Of a DNA stretch of 64,000 bases, positions 54,060 to 63,197 are shown in pieces. The notes beneath the pieces were generated by a model. It was not told the origin of the DNA, ran no database searches, and was given only the letters and a program-made list of their open reading frames with translations. The DNA comes from Clostridium formicaceticum (lineage in GTDB: Bacteria > Bacillota > Clostridia > Peptostreptococcales > Natronincolaceae): positions 2,728,001 through 2,792,000 of the forward strand of contig NZ_CP017603.1 of NCBI RefSeq assembly GCF_001854185.1, written 5' to 3'. The first letter of the stretch is position 1. Each line of letters opens with the position of its first letter. The position numbers and the translations under genes are program-made.

Positions 54060-55028
54060 CTAAGTTTCTGCAATGATATCTCCGGTTTCTTTTAAATCAT
54101 ATCCTCCAATTCCAGAAAGCTCCATTTTGAAATCTTGTGAATTCAATATTTCCAAGACGGCTCTAAAAGGAGGTTGACCTATGTCTTCTTTTCTTGCTAC
54201 AAGTTCATACCTTTCCTGCTGCAACGGGATAAAATCAACTTCATGGACCTGAAGACCTGTCTTTTCATTTCCTAAAGCTAAATCAGCACCTCCTCGTGCC
54301 ACCGTACTTGCCACAGCTAAGTGAGAAGAACTCTCTCTGTTGTACCCTTTGATACGCTGACGATCAATTCCCATTAGTTTTAAATGTTCGTCAAGAAGAA
54401 CTCTGGTACCACTTCCTTTTTCGCGATTAATGATGGTGACATCGCTACGCCTTAAGTCTTCCCAGCCTGTAATGTTTTTGGGGTTTCCTTTAGCCACATA
54501 AAATCCCTGCATACGGCAGGCAAGATGAATAATAACAGCAGGTGTTCCCGGTAACATTTTTTTTACATAAGAAATATTATATTGATTTGTTTCTCCATCC
54601 CATAGGTGAGCAGTAGCTAATTGCACTTTTCCTTGATACAGAGCGTACAGACCGTTGTAGCTTCCTACGTAGGAGCGAAGGGCATGCGTACCTTCTGGGT
54701 GTACTTGAAGATAACGGGATAATATATCTAACAGCGCATCTTGACCAGAAATTACAAAGCCTCTTGAGGGATAGGATGCCTCATCACAAAGCAAAGAAGA
54801 AGGCTTAGAAAGCGTTGGTTGTATTAAGCTTGGATTATTTATAGAACTATCTTTTTGGCTTTTCGTTCTATTTTTATAGTCTTCTACATCTTTTGGATCA
54901 ATTCGGACTTTGCGTCCTACTCTGTAGGCGTTCATTTCACCCCGTTTTATCAATTCATATACTGTATTTTTGGCGATTTGTAAGATATCAGCTACTTCTT
55001 GTGGTGTCAAAGATCTATCTTCTTTCAT
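54060..55028 (-). CDS. Excisionase-type DNA-binding protein with periplasmic-binding-like sensor domain
   Basis: This 322-residue protein begins with an excisionase-type helix-turn-helix (LTPQEVADILQIAKNTVYEL, then KRGEMNAYRVGRKVRI), a linker, and a C-terminal PBP-like domain (from about residue 95) with GTHALRSYVGSYNGLYAL, INREKGSGTRVLLDEHL and VARGGADLALGNE. The second domain is of the kind found in MoeA-linked and molybdate-related regulators. It is divergent from modABC, so it most likely controls molybdate uptake, with molybdate or a cofactor-derived molecule as ligand. The classical ModE is absent from this window. No signal peptide, hence cytosolic. Confidence 0.83.
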   Translation of the reverse strand: MKEDRSLTPQEVADILQIAKNTVYELIKRGEMNAYRVGRKVRIDPKDVEDYKNRTKSQKDSSINNPSLIQPTLSKPSSLLCDEASYPSRGFVISGQDALLDILSRYLQVHPEGTHALRSYVGSYNGLYALYQGKVQLATAHLWDGETNQYNISYVKKMLPGTPAVIIHLACRMQGFYVAKGNPKNITGWEDLRRSDVTIINREKGSGTRVLLDEHLKLMGIDRQRIKGYNRESSSHLAVASTVARGGADLALGNEKTGLQVHEVDFIPLQQERYELVARKEDIGQPPFRAVLEILNSQDFKMELSGIGGYDLKETGDIIAET

Positions 55029-55196
55029 GAAAATTCCTCCTGGTAGGTATGCTTAAACCTTTGTTTATTTTAATATAGCAAGAATAAAGAGCTTTTACAA
55101 GGGATTAATGGTGCAGTTTCGCTAGAGCCCCAAAATTGAAATAATTTTCAAAAAATATTTCTTGCTATTAAATATTTTTACCTTTATAATAATTAT

Positions 55197-55283
55197 CATA
55201 ACATAACGTAACATAACTAAGTATAATAAATCGTGAATAAGCTTATAGATAGATTGTGTTTTGTTATATTTAGTTATGTTGTG
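55197..55283 (+). promoter_or_regulatory. modA promoter region with inverted CATAACTA/TAGTTATG operator sites
   Basis: The run CATAACATAACGTAACATAA (from 55197) contains three AACATAAC- or CGTAACATAA-like direct repeats and ends in CATAACTA (55212-55219). TAGTTATG (55271-55278), the exact inverse, lies 51 bases further, in TGTTATATTTAGTTATGTTG. A TATAAT at 55222-55227 lies between. The repeats suggest binding sites of the divergent regulator, with two half-sites bracketing the modA promoter. The -35 element is unclear. Confidence 0.55.
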
Positions 55284-55313
55284 ATATATTAATTAAATGT
55301 AGGGGGTAATTGT

Positions 55314-56123
55314 ATGCGATGGATTCTAAAAGTATTGGCGGTTGTATTGATAGCTGTTTTGTTAGTGGGGTGCAGGACTTCAGGCAATGATATTGTAGAA
55401 ACTATTTCTGGGCAACTTTCTTCTCAAGAAGTAAAAGCAACTTTAGTAATATCTGCTGCCGCAAGCTTAAAAGACGCTATGGAGGATATAAAACAGATTT
55501 ATACCGAAGAAAACCCTAATGTTACGCTTACTTATAACTTTGGTTCATCTGGTTCTTTACAGCAGCAAATTGAACAGGGTGCACCTGCAGATATTTTTCT
55601 TTCGGCAGCCACCAAGCAGATGAATGCATTGAAGGAAAAAGGACTTATCTTAGAAGAAACCCATAAAGATCTATTGGAGAATAAGGTTGTACTTATTACA
55701 TCAACGGGAAATTCGCAGGTGATTGGCTTTGAAAGCCTCAGTGATGTGCTGGTTAAAAAAATAGCTTTGGGAGAACCCAACAGTGTTCCTGCAGGACAGT
55801 ATGCTGAGGAGGTTTTGAATAACTTAAATGTGAAAGAGGTTATATTACCGAAAGCTGTTTATGCAAAAGATGTTAGAGAAGTACTGGCTTGGGTAGAGAC
55901 AGAAAATGTAGATGCAGGCATGGTATATGAAACAGATGCAAAAATTTCTGATAAAGTCAAAATTGTTGCTACAGCACCTGAAGGTTCACATAAGCCGATT
56001 ATCTATCCAGTGGCAGTGATAAAAGACAGCAAAAATACTGATGTTGCAAAAACATTTATAGAGTTTTTATCTACTGAAAAGGTAAAGTCAATATTTGAAA
56101 AGTATGGCTTTAATGTTATTTAA
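55314..56123 (+). CDS. modA: Molybdate ABC transporter substrate-binding lipoprotein
   Basis: This 269-residue protein has a lipoprotein signal with the modified Cys in LLVGC at about residue 20. The mature part carries VISAAASLKDAMEDI, NFGSSGSLQQQIEQGAPADI and FLSAATKQMNALKEK, the oxyanion-binding loops of ModA. GEPNSVPAGQYAEEVL is also conserved. It binds molybdate or tungstate outside the membrane and delivers it to ModBC. modB begins 41 bases downstream. AGGGGG precedes the ATG. Mo supply here fits the nif genes 3 kb downstream. Confidence 0.95.
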   Translation: MRWILKVLAVVLIAVLLVGCRTSGNDIVETISGQLSSQEVKATLVISAAASLKDAMEDIKQIYTEENPNVTLTYNFGSSGSLQQQIEQGAPADIFLSAATKQMNALKEKGLILEETHKDLLENKVVLITSTGNSQVIGFESLSDVLVKKIALGEPNSVPAGQYAEEVLNNLNVKEVILPKAVYAKDVREVLAWVETENVDAGMVYETDAKISDKVKIVATAPEGSHKPIIYPVAVIKDSKNTDVAKTFIEFLSTEKVKSIFEKYGFNVI

Positions 56124-56163
56124 GGTATTTATGGATTGAAGGAACAGACGAGGAGGTGGCAGA

Positions 56164-56853
56164 ATGGTATTTGATTTATCTCCCTTATGGATATCAGCTA
56201 AAACAGCATTTGTAGCGACTTTCTTTACATTTGTTTTAGGTATTGCTGCTGCAAAATGGATGATGGGTTATCAAGGAAGAATCAAAGGATTTATAGACGG
56301 TGTTTTTACTTTGCCTCTTGTATTACCACCAACAGTAGTAGGTTTTTTTCTACTGCTGGTATTTGGTAAAAATGGTGTAATAGGAAAGCTATTATTAAGA
56401 TTTGGAACAACTATTATTTTTTCCTGGCCGGCTACAGTCATTGCAGCAGTGGTTGTAGCTTTTCCCCTAATGTATAAAACCACTCGAGGAGCCCTTGAGC
56501 AAATAGATAAAAACCTTATTTATGCGGCCCGTACGCTAGGGGTATCTGAGTGGGAGATTTTCTGGAGAATCATGTTGCCGCTTGCTTGGCCCGGAATAGC
56601 TGCGGGAAGTATTCTTGCTTTTGCCCGTGCACTAGGAGAGTTTGGAGCAACGCTAATGATTGCTGGCAATATACCAGGAAGGACACAAACCATTCCGTTA
56701 GCGATATTTTTTGCAGCACAGGGGGGAGATATGGAACAAGCATTGATATGGGTACTTTTAATTGTAACAATCTCCCTTGCTATTGTTTTTTTTATGAATT
56801 TTTGGTCAGAGAAACAATATAAGTTTATAAATGGTTTTAGGGGGAAAGCGTGA
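56164..56853 (+). CDS. modB: Molybdate ABC transporter permease
   Basis: This 229-residue protein has about five membrane helices and the ABC permease coupling motif in AARTLGVSEWEIFWRIMLPL followed by GIAAGSILAFARALGEFGAT, the EAA-type loop of ModB. It forms the homodimeric channel. AGGAGG lies 8 bases before the ATG. The last base of its stop codon region overlaps modC (ATG within TGATGA), so the genes are translationally coupled. Confidence 0.94.
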   Translation: MVFDLSPLWISAKTAFVATFFTFVLGIAAAKWMMGYQGRIKGFIDGVFTLPLVLPPTVVGFFLLLVFGKNGVIGKLLLRFGTTIIFSWPATVIAAVVVAFPLMYKTTRGALEQIDKNLIYAARTLGVSEWEIFWRIMLPLAWPGIAAGSILAFARALGEFGATLMIAGNIPGRTQTIPLAIFFAAQGGDMEQALIWVLLIVTISLAIVFFMNFWSEKQYKFINGFRGKA

Positions 56854-57920
56854 TGAAACTGTCGGTAAATATACATAAAGAATTAACAGGCTTTACACTA
56901 AAAACTTCTTTTGAAACGATGGAGGGGAGCCCCCTTGGACTGCTGGGTGCTTCTGGTTCTGGAAAAAGTATGATATTACGTTGTATAGCAGGTCTGGAGA
57001 CCCCCACCAATGGGAGGATTGTTTTAAATGAACGTGTTCTTTTTGATTCTGAAGAGAAGATTGATATACCAAGCCGTAAGAGAAAAGTGGGTTTTTTGTT
57101 TCAAAATTATGCTCTTTTTCCCCACATGACAATAGCTGAGAATATTGCCTTTGCCTTAGGAGATTTAACAAAGAAGCAGCGGTCAGAAAAGGTAAAAGAA
57201 TATATTACCATGATGAAACTACAAGGTTTAGAGGAACGATATCCATCTCAACTTTCTGGGGGCCAGCAACAGCGGGTAGCTATTGCAAGGGCACTGGCTA
57301 TTGAACCAGAAGTACTTCTTTTGGATGAACCTTTTTCAGCTTTAGATAACCATTTGAAAGGACAGATAGAAAAACAACTGATAGAAACACTGGCAAGCTA
57401 TAAAGGAACTTCTATATTCGTTTCCCATAATATGGAGGAAGTTTATCGGATATGTGATAATGTGATTATTTTATCGGAGGGCAAAGTAGAAGCATATGGA
57501 AAAAAAGGAGAAATTTTTGAAAATCCTCCAACCATAAAAGTAGCTCAATTAACAGGATGCAGCAATTTTTCCAGAATACAGCCTGTCGCTACTGGAGTTT
57601 TTGAAGCTGTTGACTGGGGTTGTCGGTTGAAGGTAGAAAAACCGGTACCTGAATCGGTAACATATGTGGGGATAAAGCCAAGTAATATTGATCTGAGAAG
57701 AAATGTACAAGGCGATAATGTTTTTGAAGGTAGCGTGGTGGGATTAAATGAGGGCTTACAGACTGTAACAGTTTATTTAAGTCTTAAAAAATTTGATGGT
57801 AAATCTTCTAGTCACTATTTACAATGGGAAGTCTCAAAAGAAAAGTGGGCTAGAGTGGAAAAGCAAACAACGTCATGGTTCATTTGCTTAGATGAAGGAA
57901 AGTTATTTTTTATGGAATAA
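56853..57920 (+). CDS. modC: Molybdate ABC transporter ATP-binding protein
   Basis: This 355-residue protein has Walker A GASGSGKSM, Q loop FQNYALFP, signature LSGGQQQRV, Walker B VLLLDEPFSALD and switch His SHNMEEV in the N-terminal half. The C-terminal part (from about residue 230) resembles the TOBE/Mop domain that binds molybdate to slow transport when the metal is plentiful (IKPSNIDLR, then GSVVGLNEGLQTV). The start is 56853, sharing its A with the modB stop codon, after AGGGGG. Uses ATP to drive ModB. Confidence 0.94.
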   Translation: MKLSVNIHKELTGFTLKTSFETMEGSPLGLLGASGSGKSMILRCIAGLETPTNGRIVLNERVLFDSEEKIDIPSRKRKVGFLFQNYALFPHMTIAENIAFALGDLTKKQRSEKVKEYITMMKLQGLEERYPSQLSGGQQQRVAIARALAIEPEVLLLDEPFSALDNHLKGQIEKQLIETLASYKGTSIFVSHNMEEVYRICDNVIILSEGKVEAYGKKGEIFENPPTIKVAQLTGCSNFSRIQPVATGVFEAVDWGCRLKVEKPVPESVTYVGIKPSNIDLRRNVQGDNVFEGSVVGLNEGLQTVTVYLSLKKFDGKSSSHYLQWEVSKEKWARVEKQTTSWFICLDEGKLFFME

Positions 57921-58035
57921 ATATATATAAAAAATCAAAAAAATTGCAAACATTACCATGTTGTAGAAATCAATATTTTTGGAAAAATAGATTTCTAAAT
58001 ATTGAAAAAATTTAAAAAAATTCAAAAAAAAACTA

Positions 58036-58064
58036 TTGAAAAGCAATTTATTCTATGATATATT
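58036..58064 (+). promoter_or_regulatory. nif operon promoter, sigma-A type
   Basis: TTGAAA (58036-58041) and TATATT (58059-58064) are separated by exactly 17 bases. Transcription from about 58071 would give a 5' leader of about 355 bases before nifH. No sigma-54 type -24/-12 element (TGGCAC, 5 bases, TTGCA) is visible in this spacer. Confidence 0.6.
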
Positions 58065-58140
58065 ATTAAAAACAAAGAAAGAGCAAAACAATATAGCTTA
58101 AATCAAATAAAATTTAACTTCTATCAATAAAAATAAGATA

Positions 58141-58278
58141 AGTGACAGCGCTTGAACTAGTGAGTTGAAATATATTTGTAGGAATGAACGAAGTGATACC
58201 GATGGTGGTATAGGCGAGTTTAGTAAGATATATTTTCTTAAGTTAGTTCTTAAAACAAAAAAATTTTTTCTACCAATG
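58141..58278 (+). promoter_or_regulatory. Structured nifH leader RNA, putative attenuator/sensor
   Basis: This G- and C-richer island in an AT-rich spacer precedes the leader terminator. It carries a repeated motif, CTTGAACTAGTGAGTTG (58151-58167) and ATGAACGAAGTGATACC (58184-58200): GAAC, one or two bases, AGTGA. ATACC (58196-58200) can pair with GGTAT in GGTGGTAT (58204-58211) or with the GAGGTATACT arm of the terminator. GGTGGTAT is also exactly complementary to ATACCACC at 58381-58388 just before nifH. I do not recognise a described riboswitch. An ANTAR-type antitermination target or a new aptamer are the options. Confidence 0.5.
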
Positions 58279-58316
58279 GAGGTATACTGCATACAACAGT
58301 ATACCTCTTATTTTTT
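58279..58316 (+). terminator. Intrinsic terminator within the nifH leader
   Basis: GAGGTATACTG and CAGTATACCTC form a perfect 11-bp stem with a 7-base loop, followed by TTATTTTTTT. It lies about 110 bases before nifH on the same strand, with no gene between promoter and terminator, so it must be passed for nif expression. Confidence 0.85.
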
Positions 58317-58411
58317 TCATAGCATCAGGTATACAATATACGAAGAGCAAAAAAGTGTTTTTATTTTTGGTGGCAATCTAATACCACCGAATCAATATAA
58401 AACTAATTTAA

Positions 58412-59245
<834 letters not shown>

Positions 59246-59294
59246 TGGGGATCTGAATAGGGTCTCACCCCTACCTGAACTTAAGGGATGAAGG

Positions 59295-59357
59295 ATTTAT
59301 GTTTAGAAGTCTTAATCATGATGAAATTTTAATTATTATTAAAACATAAATTGTTTT
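59295..59357 (+). terminator. AT-rich hairpin with T-run between nifH and nifI1
   Basis: ATTTATGTTT (59295-59304) and AAACATAAAT (59342-59351) are exact complements around a 37-base loop that itself can pair (TAAT with ATTA). TGTTTTT follows. It may terminate partially or protect the nifH message, which would give more NifH than NifDK, as nitrogenase needs. Confidence 0.55.
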
Positions 59358-59413
59358 TCTAAAAGTAAAAGGCGTATAAAAAATAAAAATCTTATGTATC
59401 GGAGGGAATATAG

Positions 59414-59740
59414 ATGAAATTAATTAGAGCGATTATTCGGCCAGAAAAGGTAGCTGGTGTACTTGCAGAATTAAGTGATGCGGGATTTCCAGCTGTAACG
59501 AAAGCAGAAGTAGTGGGGCGCGGGAAACAAAGAGGGATCAAAGTAGGTGATATCTCTTATGACGAGATTCCCAAAAATCTATTAATGTTTGTTTGTGAGG
59601 ATGAGTATAAAGATCATGTGTTGGAGGTTATAAAACGAAAAGCTAAAACAGGAGAAAAAGGTGCTTTTGGTGATGGTAAAATCTTTGTCAGTGAAGTAGA
59701 AGACGTCTACACCATCAGTAGTGGAGAAAGAAAACTATAG
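59414..59740 (+). CDS. nifI1: PII-family nitrogenase regulator NifI1
   Basis: This 108-residue GlnB-like protein starts MKLIRAIIRPEKVAGVLAEL and has the nif-type T loop with VVGRGKQRGIKVGDISYDEI, which differs from GlnB. The C-terminal GAFGDGKIFVSEVEDVYTI is the conserved nucleotide-binding end. In methanogens, NifI1 and NifI2 form a complex that binds NifDK and shuts off nitrogenase when ammonium is available, and 2-oxoglutarate releases it. The gene is 168 bases after nifH and 16 bases before nifI2. Confidence 0.94.
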   Translation: MKLIRAIIRPEKVAGVLAELSDAGFPAVTKAEVVGRGKQRGIKVGDISYDEIPKNLLMFVCEDEYKDHVLEVIKRKAKTGEKGAFGDGKIFVSEVEDVYTISSGERKL

Positions 59741-59756
59741 AGGGGAGGCATCTTAA

Positions 59757-60143
59757 ATGAAGGAAATTATGTCGATTATTCGTATGAGTATGGTAAATAA
59801 AACAAAAGCTGCTTTAGCGGCAGAAGGATTTCCTGCATTTACCTGTGCGAAGGTTTCAGGTAGAGGAAAAAAACAAATGCACTATCAAGTGATTGAGGAA
59901 GGTTTCTTAACAGGAGAGAATATCTCTACAGCAGTTGCAGAATCTATTTCGGAAGAACACAGATTGTTACCTAAACGATGGATATCTATTACAGTGCCGG
60001 ATGAAGATGTTGCTAGAGTGGTGGATGTTATTATCAATGTTAATCAAACAGGACATCCAGGGGATGGAAAAATATTTGTTTTACCGATGGAAGAAGCAAT
60101 TCGAATAAGAACTGGTGAAGCAGGAGATCCAGCAATACTTTAA
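59757..60143 (+). CDS. nifI2: PII-family nitrogenase regulator NifI2
   Basis: This 128-residue PII-like protein has the longer T loop region of the NifI2 type (KVSGRGKKQMHYQVIEEG) and the closing PGDGKIFVLPMEEAIRIRTG. It pairs with NifI1 in the switch-off of nitrogenase. The start follows AGGGGAGG. It is 20 bases before nifD. The presence of both proteins between nifH and nifD is the archaeal and clostridial arrangement. Confidence 0.94.
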   Translation: MKEIMSIIRMSMVNKTKAALAAEGFPAFTCAKVSGRGKKQMHYQVIEEGFLTGENISTAVAESISEEHRLLPKRWISITVPDEDVARVVDVIINVNQTGHPGDGKIFVLPMEEAIRIRTGEAGDPAIL

Positions 60144-60163
60144 AGTGAAGGAGTGATTAAGAG

Positions 60164-61771
60164 ATGGCGATATCTAAGAAAAAAATGGATAGTATTTTAG
60201 AAAAGTACCCTCCGAAGGTTAAGAAAAACCGTAGTAAGCATATTTTGTTAAAGGATTCTAGGGAGCAGCAAGAAATTCAAGCCAACACCCGTACTGTTCC
60301 CGGAATTATCACTAATAGAGGATGTTGTTTTGCAGGATGTAAAGGGGTTGTGCTGGGACCTCTTAGAGATGTAGTTCATATTGTGCACGGTCCAATAGGT
60401 TGCTCCTACTATACATGGGGAACTAGAAGACATAAGGGGCGATCAGAAAAGGGAGAAGATAACTTTTTAAGCTACTGTTTCTCAACAGATATGCAAGAAA
60501 GTGATATTGTTTTTGGCGGTGAGAAAAGATTAAAACAAGCTGTAAAAGAAGCTTATGAAATTTTCAAACCGGAGGCTATTACGATCTCCTCCACTTGTCC
60601 TGTCGGTCTTATCGGCGATGATATTCATGCTGTCGCTAAGGCAGCGCAAGAAGAATTTGGTATTCAAGTATTGGCATTTGATTGTGAAGGTTATAAGGGT
60701 GTTAGTCAGTCTGCTGGTCACCATATTGCAAACAACGTGCTGATGAAGGATGTTATCGGTACGGGAGATGCAGAAACGAAACCATATGCTATCAATATCA
60801 TGGGTGAGTATAATATCGGTGGAGATGGTTGGGAAATTTCCAGAATATTGGGAAAAATAGGTTATCATATTGTTTCTGTTATGACAGGGGATGGTACCTA
60901 TAAAGAGTTAAAAAGTGCCCATAAAGCTGATTTGAACTTAGTACAATGTCACCGTTCCATCAACTATATTGCAGAAATGATTGAAATTAAATATGGTACA
61001 CCTTGGTTAAAAGTAAACTTTATAGGCATTCAAGGTACCATTGATAGTTTAAGAAATATGGCAAAGTACTTTGATGATGAAGCACTGATTAAGAAAACAG
61101 AAGAAGTTATTGTAGAAGAGTTAGAAGCTCTTCAAGAAGCTTTAGAAGTTTACAAGAAGATGTGTGAAGGAAAAACAGCGCTATTATTTGTAGGTGGTTC
61201 AAGAGCCCATCATTATCAAGGGCTATTAAAGGAATTAGGCATAGAGACTGTAATGGCAGGCTATGAGTTTGGTCATAGAGATGACTATGAGGGTAGAGAT
61301 GTAATTCCTTACATCAAAATGGATGCTGACAGCAGAAATATTCCAGAGATTCATGTAGAGAAGGATGAAAGTAGTTATAAATTATATCTATCCCCTGAGA
61401 AATTAGAGGAATTGAAGAAGGAAATGCCTTTAAATAGATATGACGGTATGATTAAAGAAATGAAGGATGGCAGCTTTGTTATTGATGATTTAAACCATTT
61501 TGAAACAGAAGAACTATTAAAAAGCATCAAACCCAACTTATTCTGTTCTGGTATCAAGGATAAATATGTAGCACAAAAAATGGGAATATTCTCAAAACAA
61601 CTTCATTCCTATGATTACAGTGGACCTTATGCAGGATTCAGAGGAGCGGTAATCTTTGCAAAAGACGTTTCAATGGGTATGAATACACCAACCTGGGGCT
61701 TTATTACACCCCCCTGGAAAAATGAGCCTCTATTAGAGGGAAAAGTTATAGAGGAGGTGGCAACATGTTAG
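60164..61771 (+). CDS. nifD: Nitrogenase molybdenum-iron protein alpha chain
   Basis: This 535-residue subunit binds the FeMo cofactor and half of the P cluster. P-cluster Cys ligands lie in NRGCCFAGC, HGPIGCSYYTWGTRRHK and SSTCPVGLIGDD. LVQCHRSINYIA holds the cofactor Cys and KQLHSYDYSGPYAGFRGA the cofactor His. Relative to Azotobacter NifD there is an insertion of about 50 residues (about residue 385-440, ESSYKLYLSPEKLEELKKEM and after), a hallmark of the C. pasteurianum type. It overlaps nifK by 7 bases. Confidence 0.96.
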   Translation: MAISKKKMDSILEKYPPKVKKNRSKHILLKDSREQQEIQANTRTVPGIITNRGCCFAGCKGVVLGPLRDVVHIVHGPIGCSYYTWGTRRHKGRSEKGEDNFLSYCFSTDMQESDIVFGGEKRLKQAVKEAYEIFKPEAITISSTCPVGLIGDDIHAVAKAAQEEFGIQVLAFDCEGYKGVSQSAGHHIANNVLMKDVIGTGDAETKPYAINIMGEYNIGGDGWEISRILGKIGYHIVSVMTGDGTYKELKSAHKADLNLVQCHRSINYIAEMIEIKYGTPWLKVNFIGIQGTIDSLRNMAKYFDDEALIKKTEEVIVEELEALQEALEVYKKMCEGKTALLFVGGSRAHHYQGLLKELGIETVMAGYEFGHRDDYEGRDVIPYIKMDADSRNIPEIHVEKDESSYKLYLSPEKLEELKKEMPLNRYDGMIKEMKDGSFVIDDLNHFETEELLKSIKPNLFCSGIKDKYVAQKMGIFSKQLHSYDYSGPYAGFRGAVIFAKDVSMGMNTPTWGFITPPWKNEPLLEGKVIEEVATC

Positions 61772-63129
61772 ATCATACAAAGAAGGAAATTCATGAAAGA
61801 AAAGCGTTGGTTATCAATCCAGCGAAGACATGTCAACCGATAGGAGCAATGTATGCAGCTTTGGGAATTCATAATTGTTTACCTCATAGTCATGGTTCTC
61901 AAGGATGTTGTTCCTTCCATAGAATGCATTTGACAAGACACTTTAGAGATCCCATTGTTGCTTCTACCAGTTCTTTTACAGAAGGGGCTTCAGTCTTTGG
62001 GGGAGGAGCAAACTTAAAAACTTCTATTAAAAATGTATTTGCTATCTATAATCCTGATGTTATTGCTGTAAACACCACATGTCTTTCTGAGACCATTGGG
62101 GATGATATACCTACCACTATTAAGGATTCAGAAGTGCCAAAGGGAAAATATGTGTTTCATGCCAATACCCCTAGTTATGCTGGGTCTCATGTTACTGGTT
62201 TTTCCAATATGGTAAAGGCAATGGTAAGTTATTTTTCTGAGGGCAAAGGAGACGGCAGTAATAAAAAGGTCAATATTATTCCAGGTTATACAGAACCGGG
62301 AGATATGAGGGAATTAAAGCGAATTGCTAAGTTATTAGATATTTCAAATATTCTTTTTCCAGATACAAGTGGTGTAGTAGATTCTCCTATGACAGGAAAA
62401 TATAGAATGTACCCAAAGGGTGGTACAAAGGTAGGGGAATTGATAGATACTGGTAATTCTATGGCAACAGTGGCATTAGGCAGATATGCTTCAGAGGCGG
62501 CAGCAAATGAACTGGAGAAAAAATGCAAAGTGGATGCCCATGTGTTAAATCTACCGATTGGTGTAAAGGCTACGGATGAATTTATCATGGAACTTATAAA
62601 GATCACTGGTAAAGATGTTCCCTATGAATTAGAGGAGGAAAGGGGACAATTGGTAGACATCATGACAGATACCCATCATCACTACCATGGGAAAAAGGTG
62701 GCTATCTTTGGAGATCCAGATCATGTGATCGCCATGACGGAATTTACCTTAAGCCTTGGTATGAAACCTATTTATGTAGTTACAGGAACACCTGGGGGCA
62801 CTTTTGAAAAGCAAGTGAAGGCTATGTTAGAAAGTTCTAATGTGAAGGGTATTGTAAAAAGTGCAGGAGACTTATTTGCGTTGCATCAGTGGATTAAAAA
62901 TGAACCTGTAGACCTTTTAATTGGAAACACTTATGGTAAATATATCGCCAGAGCAGAAGATATTCCTCTAGTAAGGTTTGGTTTCCCTAACCTAGATCGT
63001 ACTGTACACAGCTATTTCCCAATCGTAGGCTATAAGGGAGCTATGCGTTTGATTGAAATGATTGGAAATGCTTTACTAGATCGTATCGATAGGGATGCAC
63101 TAGATGAAGACTTTGAATTGGTACTTTAA
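61765..63129 (+). CDS. nifK: Nitrogenase molybdenum-iron protein beta chain
   Basis: This 454-residue chain starts MLDHTKKEIHERKALVINPA, lacking the N-terminal extension of about 50 residues of Azotobacter NifK, as in C. pasteurianum. The P-cluster Cys are in KTCQPIG, SQGCCSFHRMHL and NTTCLSETIGDD. The Ser next to Cys in GCCSF replaces nothing essential. It forms the alpha2-beta2 tetramer with NifD. The start lies inside the end of nifD (7-base overlap), so the two chains are made in equal amounts. GGAGG precedes the ATG. Confidence 0.95.
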   Translation: MLDHTKKEIHERKALVINPAKTCQPIGAMYAALGIHNCLPHSHGSQGCCSFHRMHLTRHFRDPIVASTSSFTEGASVFGGGANLKTSIKNVFAIYNPDVIAVNTTCLSETIGDDIPTTIKDSEVPKGKYVFHANTPSYAGSHVTGFSNMVKAMVSYFSEGKGDGSNKKVNIIPGYTEPGDMRELKRIAKLLDISNILFPDTSGVVDSPMTGKYRMYPKGGTKVGELIDTGNSMATVALGRYASEAAANELEKKCKVDAHVLNLPIGVKATDEFIMELIKITGKDVPYELEEERGQLVDIMTDTHHHYHGKKVAIFGDPDHVIAMTEFTLSLGMKPIYVVTGTPGGTFEKQVKAMLESSNVKGIVKSAGDLFALHQWIKNEPVDLLIGNTYGKYIARAEDIPLVRFGFPNLDRTVHSYFPIVGYKGAMRLIEMIGNALLDRIDRDALDEDFELVL

Positions 63130-63197
63130 TAATTGGATTGAGGTGGGATGTGGTTGGATACAGCTACATTCCCCTTAGATAAATGGAGTGATTGTCT

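Noticed and set aside
56520-56876. Minus-strand ORFs in modB
   Set aside because: Antisense shadows of a well-supported permease gene.
58141-58270. ANTAR dual-hairpin target in the nif leader
   Set aside because: Repeated GAAC..AGTGA suggests two similar units, but the stems I can draw are short and contain a mismatch, and the hexaloop with A1 and G4 is not clear, so it is not called as a feature.
58365-58388. Sigma-54 promoter before nifH (TGGCA in GGTGGCAATCT)
   Set aside because: The -12 half lacks TTGC at the right distance, and the sigma-A promoter upstream is better.
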